A DNA stretch of 64,000 nt from a bacterium (GCA_029565675.1 JAKQNP010000019.1:142313-206312); one strand, 5' to 3'. Counted from the first letter of the stretch, positions 26,929-36,448 are shown. Notes: generated by a model not told the origin, from the sequence alone. Translations and numbers: made by a program.

Positions 26929-26986
26929 GTAAAGCTATCCTCTCTGCACTGAAAGATCTAAAGATGTCGATCGAAGCCGCCGGCAA

Positions 26987-27322
26987 TCAACTCGAGCGTG
27001 CCGGCGGCAAGGGGTTATCCTGCCACGCCGGGCAATACGGACAGGGATGGCCAACGGGATAGTCTGTGCCTTCGACATGCGGACAGCCGCTGATCCGATC
27101 AGACATGACCACCTGCTCGGCGTTCTGCTCTTTGATATAGTCGAGCGCCTGTTGATAGATTGCCTGATCGAAGCGAATATCAGCAGTTGTACTGGTCCAC
27201 GAGCGTTCAACCATGACCTTCCCGCTGTGGCGTTCGACGATCCGCACCACCAGTTTGCTGGCTGTATGCCGATCCGGGCCGTAGAGCAACACAGTTGCAA
27301 CCGGAGCATCTTGGCTGTTCAA
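26987..27322 (-). CDS. Conserved hypothetical, TTG start, Cys/His-rich C-terminus
   Basis: A protein of about 111 residues. The start is a TTG at 27322, chosen because a near-perfect AGGAGG stands 6 bases before it, 10 bases after the stop of the upstream gene. Strand-rich N-terminus (ATVLLYGPDRHTASKLVVRI) and a conspicuous C-terminal block, SGCPHVEGTDYPVGHPCPYC, with C/H spacing that could bind a metal. No family recognised. It is coupled to the isomerase-like gene upstream. Confidence 0.6.
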   Translation of the reverse strand: MNSQDAPVATVLLYGPDRHTASKLVVRIVERHSGKVMVERSWTSTTADIRFDQAIYQQALDYIKEQNAEQVVMSDRISGCPHVEGTDYPVGHPCPYCPAWQDNPLPPARSS

Positions 27323-27332
27323 GGCTATCCTC

Positions 27333-28166
27333 CTAGGCGAATTGAGCGTTGGGCAGAGAATCGAGTATCTGTTGCAACGATTGCACAGCAGTGGCAAACA
27401 GCTCCGGCTGGGTGCGGCCGTAATGCGATTCCGCTACCGAAAGATGCGGCTCGAGGACGAGGAATCCGGCAAATCCGTCGCTGAAAGCTTCGTGCAAAAT
27501 CCGGGCGATATCGCCGTCTCCCTGTCCCGCCGGCACCACGGTGCCGTCCTTGAGCAGCGCATCCTTGATGTGGAAATAAACGACATGGTCGCGCAACTTG
27601 CCCCAGGCATCGCGATAGGGTTGCTGACCGCATTGAACAAAGTTGGCAAAATCGAACACCGCCGCAAAGGCCGGCGAATCGATCTCCCTAAACAGAGCCA
27701 GGCAGCGGTCGCCTGTATCGCCAAAGATCTCTTTTTCATTTTCATGCGCCAGGATGCGGCCGGCGTCCTCGGCCAGCTCGACCAGAGCAGCGAGCCGATC
27801 TGCCACCGGCTGCAGAAAAGCATCAAAATCGCTTCCCGGCGGTGGATAGAACGAAAAAGCGCGGATAAACGGCGCATCCAGGCGATCGGCGATCTCGAGC
27901 GCGCGCTTCATCGCATCAAGCTGCAGTTGGAACTCTGCATCGATCGGCACTTTGCCGATCGGCGAACCGATCGCCGAAAATCCCATGCCGGCATCGCCGG
28001 TCTGCCGGCGGATGAGGGCTATTTCAACATCGCTGAGATCCAGGACATTCTTCCCCCACACACCGCGCAACTCGATGTGATGGATGTCGTGTTTTTGCAG
28101 GATGTCGATCTGTTGTTCCAAATCGTCGGCAATCTCGTCGGCAAAGGCGCTCAGTGTATAGTCCAT
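27333..28166 (-). CDS. Sugar-phosphate isomerase/epimerase-like TIM-barrel protein
   Basis: A protein of about 277 residues of the AP-endonuclease-2/xylose isomerase-like superfamily. Marks: YTLSAFADEIADDLEQQI; HHIELRGVWGKNVLDLSD; the metal-ligand Glu in GRILAHENEKEIFGDT; AAVFDFANFVQCGQQPY with the Asp; and YFHIKDALLKDG with the His. Real substrates of this family vary (inosose, hexuloses, hydroxypyruvate). ATG at 28166 has GGAGAAGAG immediately upstream and lies 20 bases after the SpoIIE-type gene. Confidence 0.82.
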   Translation of the reverse strand: MDYTLSAFADEIADDLEQQIDILQKHDIHHIELRGVWGKNVLDLSDVEIALIRRQTGDAGMGFSAIGSPIGKVPIDAEFQLQLDAMKRALEIADRLDAPFIRAFSFYPPPGSDFDAFLQPVADRLAALVELAEDAGRILAHENEKEIFGDTGDRCLALFREIDSPAFAAVFDFANFVQCGQQPYRDAWGKLRDHVVYFHIKDALLKDGTVVPAGQGDGDIARILHEAFSDGFAGFLVLEPHLSVAESHYGRTQPELFATAVQSLQQILDSLPNAQFA

Positions 28167-28186
28167 CTCTTCTCCACTTGTGCAGA

Positions 28187-29509
28187 TCACCTGTTTCCAG
28201 GCAGCCATTGAAAGGCCAGGGCCGTCATATCGTCCTGCTGCCGCGCACCCTGGCTGTAGCGATGCACCTGGTCGAGCAGAGCTCGCAGCAGTTCATCGCA
28301 ATTCTGCCACCGGCGCGAGGCCGACTCATGCAAGCGATCGAGAGAAAAGGCGCGGCGTTGCGCGTCCTGCGCTTCGATCAGCCCGTCTGTATAGAGAAAC
28401 AGGCAGTCTTCTGGCTGCAGCTGGAAACTCTGTGTTTGAAAATTCATTTCCGGGAAAATGCCCAACGGCCCACCCCCTTTTCCGGCGATAGCCTGGGCGA
28501 TGCCGCTCTGGGCATCGATCCGGAGAATGGGCAGATGGCCGGCATCGCAAAAATCGACTCGGCCGGATCGCAGGTTCACAATCAAAACCTGCATGGTGAC
28601 GAACAACCCGCTGCTGGTCTGTTGCAGAACCTGAGAGTTGAGTTTTTCGATCAGCGACAGAGGCTGCGAATCCTGCTGCACATAAAAGCGGAAGTCGCTC
28701 ATCATCCGAGCCATAAACAGCGCCGCCGGAATGCCTTTTCCAGACACATCACCAATGGTCAAAGCGAGCAAATCATCGGGCAATTGGACGGCGTCGTAAA
28801 AATCACCGCCGACCGATACCGCCGGCACACTGGAGGCGGCGAGCTCGAACGGATCGCCCCCGCTTCCCGGCAGTGTCTGTGGCAAAAAGCTCTGCTGCAC
28901 GCGTTCGGCCAATTGCAGCTGCAAATTGAGCCGCTCCTGTTCGAGAGAGAACTGATGCATGCGCGCGTTATCGATCGCCAGGGCGACCTGACGGCAAAAG
29001 GTGGCAAAAAGATCCACATCCTGCTCGGAAAATGGACGGCTGTCCAGGCGATTGATCACCTGGGCGACGCCGATCAGCCGATCCTGCACCATGAGCGGCA
29101 CCGAGAGAATGGAGCGGGAAATAAAGCCGGATTGTTCATCGATAGCGCGGAAAAATCGGCGATCCCGATCCACATCGGCCACATTCAGTGGCTTTTGGTG
29201 CTGCCAGACCCAGCCCGCCAATCCCTGACCCTTTTTCAGCTGCACAATCTCGCGAATCTGTTTGCCGACCACGCCGAGCGCCACCTTGCATTCGAGCCGG
29301 TCGATCTCTTCGTTGATCAAAAAAACCGAACTGGCTTCAGCTTGCATGACGGCCTGCGCTTTTTCCATTACCAGCTCGATCAACCGATCCAGATCGAGAG
29401 TCGAGCTGATCAAAGCGCTGACCTCGATCAACGTCGACAAATCCGCCACCCGGCCGCGCAGTCGCTCGATTTCAGCGCGCAACGCCAGGATATCATCGCC
29501 TTTTGCCAT
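28187..29509 (-). CDS. GAF-domain SpoIIE/RsbU-type protein phosphatase
   Basis: A 440-residue cytoplasmic signalling protein. Residues 1-30 form a short coiled coil (ALRAEIERLRGRVADL). A GAF domain covers about 35-180 (SSTLDLDRLIELVMEKAQAV, RSILSVPLMVQDRLIGVAQV). A linker coiled coil (LEQERLNLQLQLAERVQQSF) leads to a PP2C-type SpoIIE domain at about 215-438 with metal-binding Asp residues in SVGGDFYDAVQL, LALTIGDVSGKGIPAALFMA, DAGHLPILRI and FLYTDGLIEAQDA. Such proteins dephosphorylate anti-sigma-factor antagonists in partner-switching systems; no antagonist is encoded nearby. Confidence 0.93.
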   Translation of the reverse strand: MAKGDDILALRAEIERLRGRVADLSTLIEVSALISSTLDLDRLIELVMEKAQAVMQAEASSVFLINEEIDRLECKVALGVVGKQIREIVQLKKGQGLAGWVWQHQKPLNVADVDRDRRFFRAIDEQSGFISRSILSVPLMVQDRLIGVAQVINRLDSRPFSEQDVDLFATFCRQVALAIDNARMHQFSLEQERLNLQLQLAERVQQSFLPQTLPGSGGDPFELAASSVPAVSVGGDFYDAVQLPDDLLALTIGDVSGKGIPAALFMARMMSDFRFYVQQDSQPLSLIEKLNSQVLQQTSSGLFVTMQVLIVNLRSGRVDFCDAGHLPILRIDAQSGIAQAIAGKGGGPLGIFPEMNFQTQSFQLQPEDCLFLYTDGLIEAQDAQRRAFSLDRLHESASRRWQNCDELLRALLDQVHRYSQGARQQDDMTALAFQWLPGNR

Positions 29510-29520
29510 ATCGGCATCGC

Positions 29521-30477
29521 TTATTTGAGCAAACCGATGGTTATGACAACCGCCTGATCGTCATAATCATTGAAAGTGTAGAGATATTCGGAATTGAGCA
29601 GAATGGTGAAATTCCAGGTACGGAACAGGCGCACTCCGGCCTGCACACCGATCTGAAATCCATCGCCGCTTTTTTCCTCGCCCTCAGAGTGCGATTCATA
29701 CGGTTCATCGTGAGAAACCCAATGAAAACCGAATGAACCGCCCAAATAGGGACAAACATCGCTGCGGGTCAAGAGATAGTCAAAAAAGATATTGGCGGCA
29801 AATCCCTTGCGTAAACCGACGAGCATCCCGGCCGTGAAATCGGTCATCTCATAGCCCATGCGGTAATCCATGATGAACGAACGATCCTCTCCGTCATAAC
29901 CACTTTGCGGATAGAGGTAACCGAAGGAGAAACCGTTCCGCCGACGGCTTTGGCGTACCCGCGGTTCAGCCGTCTCTTTCTCCATAATCACACCGGCTTC
30001 CGCCGTCTGCGAAAGAGGCTTCAGAGTGATGAGGCTGAGTGCAACGCGCTGCATCACCGCTTCCAGGTCTTCGAGAGTGGTCGAGGACGTATGATCGCTG
30101 ATCAAGACTTGCCGGCTGCCGGCATCCACCAGCATGTATTGCACCAGGACTTTTTCTCCCAGCCTGCTCAATGTGCAGAGCACCACATGGCTGGCGTTCA
30201 ATTGCTGCGCCATCGTTACCGCACAATCGACTTCATGGCAGGCTTGATCCGGAAATTGATTCTCGACCGCCATCGGCGATATGAATTCCAGATCACTTCT
30301 TTTGCGCAATTCCATTTCCAGGAGCGTTTCGGCGCTGCGGGCGCTGATTTCATCGATGCCGACCACGGCAAAGGGCAAAAGGGCCATGCGATCTGCGCGA
30401 TAGGGAGGATCAGCAAAAGCTGAAGAACACAAAATCCCCCACACCACAACACCCAAAATCAGCCAAATGGTTTTCAT
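29521..30477 (-). CDS. Exported protein with FlgO/LpoB-like N-domain and barrel-like C-terminus
   Basis: A 318-residue exported protein. Signal peptide MKTIWLILGVVVWGILCSSAFA. Residues 25-150 (MALLPFAVVGIDEISARSAE, LNASHVVLCTLSRLGEKVLV, LVDAGSRQVLISDHTSSTTL) resemble the FlgO/LpoB/CsgG-like anticodon-binding-type fold, as in the lipoprotein at 48039-49214. From about 185 onward, short aromatic strands (GFSFGYLYPQSGY, MDYRMGYEMTDFTAGMLV, YLGGSFGFHWVSHDE, QAGVRLFRTWNFTILLNSEY) look like an outer-membrane barrel. Function unknown. Confidence 0.65.
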   Translation of the reverse strand: MKTIWLILGVVVWGILCSSAFADPPYRADRMALLPFAVVGIDEISARSAETLLEMELRKRSDLEFISPMAVENQFPDQACHEVDCAVTMAQQLNASHVVLCTLSRLGEKVLVQYMLVDAGSRQVLISDHTSSTTLEDLEAVMQRVALSLITLKPLSQTAEAGVIMEKETAEPRVRQSRRRNGFSFGYLYPQSGYDGEDRSFIMDYRMGYEMTDFTAGMLVGLRKGFAANIFFDYLLTRSDVCPYLGGSFGFHWVSHDEPYESHSEGEEKSGDGFQIGVQAGVRLFRTWNFTILLNSEYLYTFNDYDDQAVVITIGLLK

Positions 30478-30493
30478 GGACTTCCTTTACTTT

Positions 30494-30775
30494 TCAGACT
30501 GTTGCTGAGTGGTTCTCTTCCTGCGAATCAGCAAGAGAAAAGAGATCTTGCAGCATCGATTCGATCATCTGCCAGGAGAGAAAAAACGGTTTTTTAACCA
30601 CGGTCAGATGCAAAGTGCGCTCCTGGATTTCATAATTTCCCTCAAAGCCTTGCCCGACGAAATGACCGGCGCCTGGCTCTCCCCGCAGATCGACATTGTA
30701 CCGCCCCGCCGCTTTTTGCGCTCGAGCAAAATAGTTTTCGGGATTCACCCTGAGCGGAAACGAAAATTTCCGCAC
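30494..30775 (-). CDS. Small hypothetical, resembles PHA-granule-region family
   Basis: A 93-residue protein. The pattern of an N-terminal helix (NPENYFARAQKAAGRY), a short sandwich (AGHFVGQGFEGNYEIQERTL) and a C-terminal helix (LSWQMIESMLQDLFSLAD) is like the polyhydroxyalkanoic-acid-system small protein family. That is a weak visual match only. It directly follows the DUF4870-type gene on the same strand. Confidence 0.5.
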   Translation of the reverse strand: MRKFSFPLRVNPENYFARAQKAAGRYNVDLRGEPGAGHFVGQGFEGNYEIQERTLHLTVVKKPFFLSWQMIESMLQDLFSLADSQEENHSATV

Positions 30776-30831
30776 CTTTTCCTCCTTTTCCGCTTGCCTG
30801 CGATTTTTGTCGCAACGCAGCCGGGAAACGA

Positions 30832-31185
30832 TTATTTCACGAAACGGATCGACATGGGATAGCGGTAAAACACGCCTTCGTTGGCTTTCATCGCACCGAT
30901 GATGGTGACGATCACACCGAAAACAAACAGAGCGATGAGAATAGGAATTCCGATCAGAGCGATCGACAGCAGCGCGGCGATAAGGATATAGATCGCCAGG
31001 CTGATTTGAAAATTGACCACTTCTTTGCCGTGCTCACCCACTTGCGGCAGTTCGTCCTTTTTGATCATCCAGATGACCAGCGGAGCGATAATGTTGCCAA
31101 AGGGGAAAACAAAGCCGGCGAAAGCCGAAATATGGCAGAGCATGGACCACGTGCGTTCGTTTTTGTTGTCAACAGGTTCAGCCAT
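30832..31185 (-). CDS. DUF4870 membrane protein
   Basis: A 117-residue protein with the DUF4870 layout: RTWSMLCHISAFAGFVFPFG, NIIAPLVIWMIKKDELPQVG, HGKEVVNFQISLAIYILIAA, then a last pair of helices and a short C-tail. Three to four helices; cytoplasmic membrane. ATG at 31185 has AGAAGGAGA before it, whereas the open frame runs much further upstream into pgm. Function of the family is unknown. Confidence 0.85.
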   Translation of the reverse strand: MAEPVDNKNERTWSMLCHISAFAGFVFPFGNIIAPLVIWMIKKDELPQVGEHGKEVVNFQISLAIYILIAALLSIALIGIPILIALFVFGVIVTIIGAMKANEGVFYRYPMSIRFVK

Positions 31186-31234
31186 CACATTTCTCCTTCT
31201 GTTTGCACAGGCAGTGATCGATCTTTGTACAAAT

Positions 31235-32881
31235 CTATGCGCCGCGGAAAGCCTGATCGATGAGCTGCTGAGCCTGGTCTTGAATCTCTTTGAGATGATC
31301 CGGCCCCTTGAAACTTTCCGCATAGATCTTGTAGACGTCTTCGGTTCCCGACGGCCGCGCCGCAAACCAGCCGTTTTCACTGACCACCTTGATCCCGCCG
31401 ATCGCTGCGCCATTGCCGGGTGCATGGGTGAGCACCTGCTGGATCGGTTCACCGGCGATTTCGGTTGCAGCAATTGACGCGGCATCGAGTTGGGCGAGGA
31501 TTTTTTTCTGCCGGCTGTCGGCCGGAGCGTCTATGCGTTCATATACGGGAGATCCATATTCTTGTTCCAGAGAATGGTAAATTTCCGCCGGATCCTTGCC
31601 AATGACAACGGTCATCTCCGCTGCGAGCAGATCGAGGATGAAACCGTCTTTGTCGGTGGTCCAGGTCTGGCCGTTGCGCCGCAGAAATGAGGCGCCGGCG
31701 CTCTCTTCGCCGCAGAAACCGAGTTCGCGGCTGAGCAAGCCGTCGACAAACCACTTGAAACCGACCGGCATTTCAACCACCCGGCGGCCGAGACCGGCGG
31801 CGACCCTGTCGATCATCGAACTGGAGACCAGCGTCTTGCCGATTGCGGTCTGCGCCGGCCAATCGGGGCGGTGGCGCAGCACATACCACACGGCCGCGGA
31901 GAGATAGTGATTCGGATTCATCAATCCATCGCTTCGGGTCACGATGCCGTGGCGATCGAAATCGGTGTCGTTGCCAAAAGCGATATCGAACTGATCCTTG
32001 AGCTGGATCAGACCGGCCATGGCAAAAGGCGACGAACAATCCATGCGGATTCTGCCGTCCCAATCCAGCCGCATAAACGCAAAACGCGGATCCAGGGAGC
32101 GGTTGACGACGGTCAAATCCAGACCATAGCGATCGGCGATGGGGTCCCAATAGTCGAGGCCGGCACCGCCCATGGGATCGACGCCGATTTTGATTCCGGC
32201 GCCGCCGATCGCCTGAAGGTCGATCACTTCTGCCAGTTCATCGATATAGGGCTCGATAAAATCCATGCCGCGGATCGTATCGGCTTGCAGAGCGCGCTGC
32301 AAAGCCATGCGCTTGACCGCTTTCAATCTATCGCTCAACAGCTGGTTGGCGCGTTTTTGAATGCGATCGGTGATCTGACTGTCGGCCGGACCGCCGGTGG
32401 GTGGATTGTATTTAAAGCCGCCATCGCGCGGCGGATTGTGCGACGGCGTGATCACCACCCCGTCAGAGCGAGTACCTGGATGGCTGCGGTTAAAGTTGAG
32501 AATGGCGTGCGAAATGACCGGCGTAGGCGTCGCGCTCCGGCCTTGCTGATAGCGAAGGTTGATCCCGTTGGCCGCCATCACTTCCACTGCCGTGCACCAG
32601 GCCGGCTCGGAGAGGGCGTGCGTATCCATGCCGAGAAAAAGCGGACCCTCGATTCCTTGCGCCCGCCGCTCGTCACAAACCGCTTGCGCCATGGCAAGCA
32701 CATGCTCTTCGTTGAAACGACAGTCGTGCGAACTGCCGCGATGGCCGGAAGTGCCGAAACGGATCAGCTGGTGCGGATCGCGGAGATCTGGCTTGAGCAG
32801 ATAGTATGCGGAGACCAAACGCTGCACATTTTCCAGCGTTTCATTCGGCGCTTGTTTTCCAGCCCACGGATGTTGAGCCAT
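31235..32881 (-). CDS. pgm: Phosphoglucomutase (alpha-D-glucose-phosphate specific)
   Basis: A 548-residue cytoplasmic enzyme interconverting glucose 1-phosphate and glucose 6-phosphate. The N-terminus LIRFGTSGHRGSSHDCRFNE; the phosphoserine loop GVVITPSHNPPRDGGFKYNP; the metal loop FGNDTDFDRHGIVTRSDG; the sugar-binding FCGEESAGASFLRRNGQTW; and the C-terminal phosphate-binding FAARPSGTEDVYKIYAESF are all present. Length equals that of E. coli Pgm. Start at 32881 follows GGAGG by 4 bases. Confidence 0.96.
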   Translation of the reverse strand: MAQHPWAGKQAPNETLENVQRLVSAYYLLKPDLRDPHQLIRFGTSGHRGSSHDCRFNEEHVLAMAQAVCDERRAQGIEGPLFLGMDTHALSEPAWCTAVEVMAANGINLRYQQGRSATPTPVISHAILNFNRSHPGTRSDGVVITPSHNPPRDGGFKYNPPTGGPADSQITDRIQKRANQLLSDRLKAVKRMALQRALQADTIRGMDFIEPYIDELAEVIDLQAIGGAGIKIGVDPMGGAGLDYWDPIADRYGLDLTVVNRSLDPRFAFMRLDWDGRIRMDCSSPFAMAGLIQLKDQFDIAFGNDTDFDRHGIVTRSDGLMNPNHYLSAAVWYVLRHRPDWPAQTAIGKTLVSSSMIDRVAAGLGRRVVEMPVGFKWFVDGLLSRELGFCGEESAGASFLRRNGQTWTTDKDGFILDLLAAEMTVVIGKDPAEIYHSLEQEYGSPVYERIDAPADSRQKKILAQLDAASIAATEIAGEPIQQVLTHAPGNGAAIGGIKVVSENGWFAARPSGTEDVYKIYAESFKGPDHLKEIQDQAQQLIDQAFRGA

Positions 32882-32951
32882 GTTTCCTCCACTCAATTCA
32901 TTTGGGATAGCGAGTATCCGATCCCGTTGATCGATTGAGCGATCGCTTTTT

Positions 32952-33950
32952 TCACTCTGTTTTTAAAAATTCTTCTGCATAGGCAAACACCGCCGGCGCC
33001 CCGCCCGTATGCCAGAACAGCACATTTTGCTTGCGGCTGAACACGCCCTTATCGATCATATCCAGCAAGCCGGCCATGGCGCGGCCGGTGTAGACCGGGT
33101 CGAGGATCACCGCCTCTTCGCGGGCCAGCAGGCGGATCGCATCGCGTTCCGGCTTGCCCATGCGGCCGTACCCCTCGCCGAGATAGTCAGTATTGATTTC
33201 GAAATCCTGCGGTTGAAAGGTTTCTTGCAGCTGCAGCAACGAGGCCAGATCGTTGGCAAGCGCGGCCAGTTCGCTGCGAAACGGCTGCGGACCGGAATCC
33301 GTTCGATCGATGCTGATGCCCAGCAGGCGGCCGTAGTAACCAAAAATCCGCGCACCCACCGCCAGTCCGGCCTGCGTGCCGCCCGAACTCGTCGCGAACA
33401 CGATGGCATCCGGATCGACATCCATCTGCGACAACTGGTTAAGCGTCTCCTGCATGGCGACAGCATAAGCGAGCGCTCCCAGCCGGTTGGAGCCGCCGAT
33501 CGGGATCACATAAGGCCGGCGTCCCTGCCGCCGCCGCTTTTCCGCCAGTTCTTCCATCGCCTGGCTGCGGTTCTCAGGCGCGGTCCAGTGCAGCTCCGCA
33601 CCCAGCAGCTCGTCGAGCAGCAGATTGCCGTTGGCTATTGCCGGCGGCGAACCGCCGAGAACCAGATCGCAGCCGAGCCGGTTGCGCACCGCCGCGGCCG
33701 CTGTCTGCCGGCAGTGGTTGCTCTGCGCACCGCCGGCGGTGATCAGCAGGTCGGATTTCTGTTTCAGTGCCTCGGCAACCAGATACTCCAACTTGCGCGC
33801 TTTGTTGCCGCCGCCGGCCAAACCGGTGCGGTCATCCCGCTTGATCCAGATGGTCGGACCTTTCAACTTCAGGCTGAGCCGGTAGAGCGGCTCGATCGGT
33901 GTCGGCAATTGCGCCATGTGCACGCGGTGAAACGAAGCCAGATCTTTCAT
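32952..33950 (-). CDS. D-cysteine desulfhydrase/ACC deaminase-family PLP enzyme
   Basis: A protein of about 332 residues. The PLP lysine sits in KRDDRTGLAGGGNKARKLEY, followed by LLITAGGAQSNHCRQTAAAA. A glycine-rich phosphate loop (VFATSSGGTQAGLAVGARIFG) and DPVYTGRAMAGLLDMI are typical. The nearby residues fit D-cysteine desulfhydrase as well as or better than true ACC deaminase; substrate not resolved. ATG at 33950 overlaps the stop of the upstream glycosidase by 4 bases (ATGA). Confidence 0.88.
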   Translation of the reverse strand: MKDLASFHRVHMAQLPTPIEPLYRLSLKLKGPTIWIKRDDRTGLAGGGNKARKLEYLVAEALKQKSDLLITAGGAQSNHCRQTAAAAVRNRLGCDLVLGGSPPAIANGNLLLDELLGAELHWTAPENRSQAMEELAEKRRRQGRRPYVIPIGGSNRLGALAYAVAMQETLNQLSQMDVDPDAIVFATSSGGTQAGLAVGARIFGYYGRLLGISIDRTDSGPQPFRSELAALANDLASLLQLQETFQPQDFEINTDYLGEGYGRMGKPERDAIRLLAREEAVILDPVYTGRAMAGLLDMIDKGVFSRKQNVLFWHTGGAPAVFAYAEEFLKTE

Positions 33951-36406
33951 AGCAACGGCCACTCCCTCCATGATCGGCGCAGCAAGATTCGGCCAAAAGT
34001 CGTCCGTCTATCGCCCGGCAGATCCGGCGTCGGGCCCGTCACCCGCAGGCGCACAAAAAATTGCCCGCCGGCCTGGCGGTCGACGGCCGGAACCTCCAGC
34101 CAAAAATTGCTCACCCGGTGATAACGGTTGAGACGAAAATTGAAACGGTCGATATCCACCGGCAGGGCTTCTGCCGCGCTCCTGCCATACAGCAATTCGG
34201 CGCGATGGAAATCGATACCGGACGCACCGCTGTCGAAAAGACAGACCACGTCGATCGATCCCGGCTGCAAAAGATCGCCTTCGACGGCAAAAAACAGACA
34301 GGTATCGCCCGGCGCGGCGAACGATTCGGTGTGCCAGCCGCCAAGCGGCTGCGAGCGAAAAACGGCCAGAGAATCGGAAATGTCAGCGAAAGGAAAAGCC
34401 CGGCGCGCCAATTCGGCAGTAAACGCCGGGAAATCGACCGAGTCGCGAAAGCGCTCGTGCAGCTCGGTGCGCTTCACCGGCACAACCGATTGACCCCAGC
34501 GCGAGACGGCTTTGGATATCCGGCTGCCTTCTACATCGATGACCGCAAAAATCTCGGCAGCGCGTAGCGGTGTCAAGGTACCTGCAGCCTGCTGTTCCGC
34601 CAGCTGCTGCAAATTCTGCAGCAGCACGAGAGTCGCGAGCACCGCCTCGCTCTCCTGGCACATAGCCGCAGTGCCCTTGTTCTCCGCTGTTTGCAGAGCC
34701 CGGCGCGCCGACTCGATCGCGCCCTCGAGTTCACCGCGGTCGTGGAATTCTTCCAGCAACCAGCCGCCGAAGTGCAGGGCGCGGAATTTATCCTCGATCT
34801 TGCCTTGCGAGATAACCCCATCGACAAAGATCTGACCGCCAGCGGCAAAGATCAATTCTTGCACCGTTCGACTCCCTGCCAGTTGCCAGCCGACCGGACC
34901 GATCTGCTCCACCCACCGGGCATAAGCCCGCGGTTCGGGAATCCCCTGTTCCCCGGCAAAAGCGCGGCTGAACTCGGCAACTGTGCGGCCGTCGCAATTC
35001 CATCCCCATTCGGCCGCTGCAGCAATCGTGGGCCGATAATAATCGTTGCGCGGCGGAGCGTAGCCGCGAAAAGAGCGCAAGCCTTTGCGGCTGAACTCCT
35101 GCATGCGTGCCTGCATCAACTGCACGCTGCTGAATGGAAAGATCGTCCGCCAGGAAGAGGTCAATTGCGGATAGACCCCGAGCCAGCCGCCGCTGCCGCT
35201 GTAGGCGGCCAACAGCGAATCGATCATCGGCCGATGCGAGCTGTCGTAGGTCAGCCCCCCGTGATAAAAAGTCACCCGCACGCCGGGATCGATCGCCTGC
35301 AAAATGGCGGCATTGTGCGCGTAACTGGCCTGTGACAACAGAATGTGCAGCACATCCCCGGGGTGACGGTCTTGAACCCGTTTAAAAGCCCGGCAAACAC
35401 CCTCGGTCTCCAGAACAAAGGGATCCTGTCCCAGACAGCGATCGCAATAACAGCCGGCCTCGGTCTCGGACAGCCAGACGTTGACTTCATCAACGCCCGG
35501 CTCTGCGAGCAATTGATCGATCCAGCCGCTCAACAACTCGACGGTCCTGGGCTGCGAAAAACAGACGCCGGGCTGATAATCGTTGGGCAGGGGTTTGCCC
35601 GGCTGTGGGATCGACGCCGTTTCCGGATGGTGGCGGAACAGACCGGTGACGGCCAGCAGTTCCAGATGGCGGATCACCGGCACGACGTGGATATGGCGGC
35701 GCCGGCACGCGGCGAGCATCTGCTCGTCAAAAGAGGCCTGCGGCCTGCCGGATTCGTCAAACCCGAGATTGGAGTGCATCTCCACGACGTTAAACTTGTG
35801 CGCCGCCATCCAGTCGAGATCACCGATAAAATTCCAACCCCATTGCCCGCGATGCTCGATGTCGGGCCAGTCGCGGATCCAAACCTGCGGGATGCGCACC
35901 AGTGCTGTTTGCAGGCTGTCCAGCGCCAGCAGCCGGCGCAAACTCTGGGCGCCGTACCACAATCCCAACTTGGACTGCGCCGTGATTTGCAGACCGCTAA
36001 ATCGGCCGTCCGACTTTTGCGGCGCTATCGTGTAAGCCTGCTCGGGGAAAGCGATTCCTGCGATTGCCTGTTTCCAGGCGTCGATCTGCTCGGGGGTTGT
36101 TTCCGGAATCAGGACAAATTCGATGAGCCAATCACCGCCCTGGTCCAGAGGCTGCAAAAGCTCGCCGAATTCGGCATCATCCGTCCCGAAGGACGCCGGC
36201 CAACGCAAACCGATCTCCTGCAACGCCACCTGTGCATCGCCGTCGATGCGGATCTCCTGCGGCAGCGGCAGCAGACGGTCGAGCCAAAAATCGGCATTCG
36301 GCACCTGCGAACAGGAAGACATCAGCAAAGCAAGCAAAAGCAGCATCGCACTCGGTCTAAAGTGCATGGCCGGACCCAAGGCCTGCGGCCGAATTTGCAG
36401 ATTCAT
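33947..36406 (-). CDS. Large lipoprotein glycosidase-like, GH20-type N-terminal domain
   Basis: An 819-residue exported protein; lipobox in LLLLALLMSSCSQV. After a short spacer, residues 45-165 (LLPLPQEIRIDGDAQVAL, AYTIAPQKSDGRFSGLQI, GLWYGAQSLRRLLALDS) match the N-terminal domain of GH20/GH84/GH67 enzymes. The next block WPDIEHRGQWGWNFIGDLDW, AAHKFNVVEMHSNLGF and RRRHIHVVPVIRHLELL follows a GH20-type barrel. SETEAGCYCDRCLGQDP is a Cys-bearing loop like those in GH67/DUF4838 relatives. The usual GH20 Asp-Glu catalytic pair was not confidently located. C-terminal 250 residues look non-catalytic. Substrate unknown. Confidence 0.7.
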   Translation of the reverse strand: MNLQIRPQALGPAMHFRPSAMLLLLALLMSSCSQVPNADFWLDRLLPLPQEIRIDGDAQVALQEIGLRWPASFGTDDAEFGELLQPLDQGGDWLIEFVLIPETTPEQIDAWKQAIAGIAFPEQAYTIAPQKSDGRFSGLQITAQSKLGLWYGAQSLRRLLALDSLQTALVRIPQVWIRDWPDIEHRGQWGWNFIGDLDWMAAHKFNVVEMHSNLGFDESGRPQASFDEQMLAACRRRHIHVVPVIRHLELLAVTGLFRHHPETASIPQPGKPLPNDYQPGVCFSQPRTVELLSGWIDQLLAEPGVDEVNVWLSETEAGCYCDRCLGQDPFVLETEGVCRAFKRVQDRHPGDVLHILLSQASYAHNAAILQAIDPGVRVTFYHGGLTYDSSHRPMIDSLLAAYSGSGGWLGVYPQLTSSWRTIFPFSSVQLMQARMQEFSRKGLRSFRGYAPPRNDYYRPTIAAAAEWGWNCDGRTVAEFSRAFAGEQGIPEPRAYARWVEQIGPVGWQLAGSRTVQELIFAAGGQIFVDGVISQGKIEDKFRALHFGGWLLEEFHDRGELEGAIESARRALQTAENKGTAAMCQESEAVLATLVLLQNLQQLAEQQAAGTLTPLRAAEIFAVIDVEGSRISKAVSRWGQSVVPVKRTELHERFRDSVDFPAFTAELARRAFPFADISDSLAVFRSQPLGGWHTESFAAPGDTCLFFAVEGDLLQPGSIDVVCLFDSGASGIDFHRAELLYGRSAAEALPVDIDRFNFRLNRYHRVSNFWLEVPAVDRQAGGQFFVRLRVTGPTPDLPGDRRTTFGRILLRRSWREWPLL

Positions 36407-36448
36407 GGTTTCCTCTCGATTTTTTTCGCTTTGCCTGAAGCGCCGCGT

